Part shown: positions 6,856-8,388 of the stretch, piece after piece
Position numbering within the stretch: position 1 is the stretch's first letter
Layout: every line of letters begins with the position of its first letter
From: Acidobacteriota bacterium
GTDB lineage: Bacteria > Acidobacteriota > Terriglobia > Terriglobales > Acidobacteriaceae
Assembly: GCA_021811745.1 (NCBI GenBank)
Contig: JAJZNH010000761.1
Location: 1-8,388 of the forward strand
Direction of reading: 5' to 3'
Length of the DNA: 8,388 nt
Notes under the pieces: model-generated
Database searches by the model: none
What the model was told of the DNA's origin: nothing
The model's input: the letters and a program-made list of their open reading frames with translations, nothing else
Program-made: the position numbers and the translations under genes

Positions 6856-7971
6856 GTGGCGAACGATTCCCAGGCGATGCCGGAACCCTGCGGCGGTGTG
6901 TCCGCTGAAACGTGCGTCGATCCGCGCGCAGGCGCGCAGCGGCGCTGGCTGAGGCCATTCGTGGCGCATCGCGGATTGAGCAGCGGCCATCTGCAAACCA
7001 TCGTCGGGAACTTTTTGCCGCGGCCGCCATTCCGGCTGCAGGCAGAGGAAGAAGCCGTCGAGGTTGACGCCGCCGATGGGAGCCGCGTCCTGTGTCACTC
7101 GAACTGGCAGCCGGAAGCAGTTCGCGCCGCGCGGCTCACGGTCGTGCTGGTGCATGGGCTTGAGGGCTCGTCCGATTCCCGCTATATGCGCGGCATTGCC
7201 GCACGCGCCTGGGCCGCGGGCATGAACGTGGTGCGCATGAATATGCGCAACTGCTGCGGATCCGAGGCGCTCACGCCCACCCTTTACCACTCCGGACGCT
7301 CCTTCGACGTGGCCGCGGTGGTGCAGCATTACACGATGCGGTTCGGCCTGCGGCGCGTGGCCCTGCTTGGCTATTCGATGGGCGGCAACCTCGTGCTCAA
7401 GCTGGCCGGCGAGTGGGAACAGCGGCGACCTCTCTGCGCAGTGGCCACGGTGTGCCCGGTCATCGATCTGGCGCCCAGCGCCGACGCGTTGCACGAACCC
7501 GCGAACCGCGCCTACGAGTGGCATTTTCTGCGCGGCCTGATGCGCCGCATTCGGCGTAAGGTAGAGCTGTATCCTGGTCTCTACAAGCTTGATGGCCTCG
7601 GCGCTGTCCGCTCCATCCGCGAATTCGACGACAAGATCGTGGCGCCCTGCTGCGGATTCAGGAATGCCGACGACTACTATTTTCGCGTTGCCAGTGCGCG
7701 AGTTGTGGATCGCATCGCGGTGCCCACGCTGGTCCTGTGCGCTCAGGACGATCCATTTATCCGCCTCACTCCGGAAACGCGCGCACGTCTGAAGGCCAAT
7801 CTGCATATCGATTTTGTGGAGACGCGCCACGGTGGCCACTGCGCGTTTCTCGGTCGCGATGGCGGTGACGAAATTCACTGGGCCGAGGCCACGGTCATCC
7901 GCTATTTGCAGGCCGTTGCCGGCGTGGCGCCAGACGGCGGGGAACCTGAGAACGCGAAAATTCAAAGCTAG
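6856..7971 (+). CDS. YheT-family alpha/beta hydrolase
   Basis: A 371-residue predicted serine hydrolase of the YheT/COG0429 group (related to eukaryotic ABHD1/3 proteins); substrate unknown, probably an ester or lipid. Family marks occur in the right order: SSGHLQTI (42-49), oxyanion-region VLVHGLEGSS (97-106), NMRNCCGSE (129-137), YHSG (144-147), nucleophile elbow GYSMGG (172-177) with Ser174, acid-bearing AQDDPF (296-301) with Asp299 the likely acid, and HGGHCAFLG (325-333) with His328 the likely base. The triad is therefore intact. No signal peptide or membrane segment is obvious. Start choice is open: GTG 6856 has only a weak upstream GGACAG, and ATG 6877 would remove seven residues; both precede the conserved core, which begins near residue 30. 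It shares strand with the giant gene upstream but is separated by 166 bp, so co-transcription is not evident. The stop lies 11 nt before the tRNA. Confidence 0.92.
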   Translation: MANDSQAMPEPCGGVSAETCVDPRAGAQRRWLRPFVAHRGLSSGHLQTIVGNFLPRPPFRLQAEEEAVEVDAADGSRVLCHSNWQPEAVRAARLTVVLVHGLEGSSDSRYMRGIAARAWAAGMNVVRMNMRNCCGSEALTPTLYHSGRSFDVAAVVQHYTMRFGLRRVALLGYSMGGNLVLKLAGEWEQRRPLCAVATVCPVIDLAPSADALHEPANRAYEWHFLRGLMRRIRRKVELYPGLYKLDGLGAVRSIREFDDKIVAPCCGFRNADDYYFRVASARVVDRIAVPTLVLCAQDDPFIRLTPETRARLKANLHIDFVETRHGGHCAFLGRDGGDEIHWAEATVIRYLQAVAGVAPDGGEPENAKIQS

Positions 7972-7974
7972 AAT
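7946..7974 (+). promoter_or_regulatory. Candidate promoter for tRNA-Arg, inside the 3' end of the hydrolase gene
   Basis: CTGAGA (7946-7951, four of six) and TAGAAT (7969-7974, five of six) are 17 nt apart. The -10 includes the hydrolase stop codon TAG (7969-7971). The expected transcription start near 7981 would leave only about two nucleotides before the mature tRNA 5' end. The tRNA could instead be processed from a read-through transcript of the hydrolase. Confidence 0.35.
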
Positions 7975-7982
7975 GAAAACAC

Positions 7983-8059
7983 GGGCGAGTAGCTCAACTG
8001 GATAGAGCACCGGCCTTCTAAGCCGGGGGTTGTGGGTTCGATTCCCGCCTCGCCTACCA
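7983..8059 (+). tRNA. tRNA-Arg (anticodon UCU), CCA encoded
   Basis: A complete cloverleaf can be folded by hand. The acceptor stem GGGCGAG/CTCGCCT has seven pairs with a G1-U72 wobble; U8 and A9 follow. The D arm is GCTC...GAGC, the anticodon stem CCGGC/GCCGG holds the loop CTTCTAA with anticodon TCT, the variable loop has five bases, and the T arm GTGGG-TTCGATT-CCCGC carries the standard TTCGA. Discriminator A is followed by a genomic CCA. It decodes AGA (and by wobble AGG) arginine codons, which are rare in a GC-rich genome such as this. Confidence 0.97.
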
Positions 8060-8350
8060 TTTTAGAATCAATAGATTAAGGCTGATCTCGAAAACGCCAT
8101 CTATGCCTAAAGCCCAGATTGAACTGAACGGCCAGTGGAGCAGAATCAGGCCGGCAACGAAGACCGAGATGATGGTGTCAACCAGAAACCAGCGAGATCC
8201 CGGTAGACCACGTATCGCACTGAAGACCGCCAGTTCCAGCGCACCTTCCACTGCAATATAGAGAGCGAGTACCAGCGTCAGGGCAGCAATGCCGGCGACT
8301 GGATGAAAAAAATCCAGAGCGCTGCGATGAGGTAGGAGATTCCGATCAGT
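8054..8350 (-). pseudogene. HdeD-like (DUF308) membrane protein, C-terminal half, 5' end lost
   Basis: The readable part, HPVAGIAALTLVLALY onward, matches the second half of HdeD-like DUF308 proteins: a VEGALEL helix, a short charged loop, IISVFVAGLILLHWP and a final helix ending LLILKW. Three membrane segments can be seen where the family normally has about six over roughly 190 residues. A continuous ORF can be opened at TTG 8383, but its first 26 residues look nothing like the family. Upstream of HPVAG the expected helix appears one frame over (IGISYLIAALWIFF, about 8305-8343). The switch falls in a T7 run (A7 at 8306-8312 on the + strand), and one added T would join the frames. That frame then meets TAG at the CTAG site (8354-8356), next to the putative IS end. 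The stop codon (8054-8056) lies within the tRNA 3' end. It is a remnant or a frameshifted gene; sequencing error cannot be excluded for the T7. Confidence 0.7.
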
Positions 8351-8356
8351 ATCTAG

Positions 8357-8388
8357 TGTCCCGTCCCAGTTAATTATTGACAAGTAAG
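8357..8388. mobile_element. Probable outer end of an insertion sequence (IS481-like), cut by the window edge
   Basis: The gene-like sequence of the DUF308 remnant stops at CTAG (8353-8356), and unrelated sequence starting TGTCCCGTCCCAGTT (8357-8371) follows. Bordetella IS481 and IS1002 are known to insert at NCTAGN and duplicate it; TCTAGT at 8352-8357 fits that site. A perfect -35 hexamer TTGACA (8377-8382) points into the element, as expected for a transposase promoter. The family assignment is from memory of target and end style; no transposase and no second end are in view. Confidence 0.45.

Noticed and set aside
6440..6952. Plus-strand 170-codon frame bridging the end of the giant gene and the start of the hydrolase
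   Set aside because: It overlaps both real genes out of frame, is rich in Arg and Ala, and has no family resemblance or ribosome site.
6754..8010. A 418-codon open frame on the minus strand opposite the hydrolase and entering the tRNA
   Set aside because: It is antisense to a clearly recognisable YheT-family protein with an intact triad, resembles no family I know, and is explained by the high GC content of the third codon positions on the opposite strand.

Overview
The window looks like chromosome from a GC-rich soil-type bacterium, most likely an acidobacterium of the Terriglobia group. This is an inference from protein style: a very large secreted protein combining an Asp-box beta-propeller, tandem ASH ('choice-of-anchor D') domains and a C-terminal Ig-like domain with an embedded hydrophobic/Arg-rich segment is typical of that phylum. 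No rRNA or other phylogenetic marker is present to prove it.

Layout, left to right. (1) 12-1364, + strand: a class II CPD DNA photolyase, complete or lacking only a few N-terminal residues. (2) 1365-1748: a 384-bp intergenic region with a palindrome, a run of predicted stem-loops at 1445-1548, and a near-consensus sigma-70 promoter (TTGGCA-N17-TATAAT, 1605-1633) pointing at the next gene. (3) 1749-6689, + strand: a 1646-residue exported protein with a signal peptide, an Asp-box propeller, five ASH repeats each carrying a conserved Cys pair, and a final Ig-like domain split by a two-helix hairpin around an RRRRK turn. (4) 6690-6855: a short gap with one inverted repeat. (5) 6856-7971, + strand: a YheT-type alpha/beta hydrolase with an intact Ser-Asp-His triad. 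(6) 7983-8059, + strand: tRNA-Arg(UCU) with encoded CCA, 11 nt after the hydrolase stop and possibly with its own promoter inside the hydrolase 3' end. (7) 8054-8350, - strand: the C-terminal half of an HdeD-like (DUF308) membrane protein that has lost its start, carries an apparent one-base frameshift in a T7 run, and ends in the tRNA acceptor sequence. (8) 8357-8388: what looks like the outer end of an insertion sequence, inserted at a CTAG target and carrying a perfect outward-to-inward TTGACA.

The three intact protein genes share a strand but are unrelated in function and separated by gaps of 384 and 166 bp, so I see no single pathway or operon. The left 8 kb reads as stable chromosome. 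The part right of the tRNA is visibly more AT-rich and holds a broken gene plus an IS end, so the tRNA may mark the edge of an accessory region. I found no defence system, CRISPR array or other complete new system. The most unusual items are the membrane hairpin embedded in an Ig-like fold and the structured intergenic segment.
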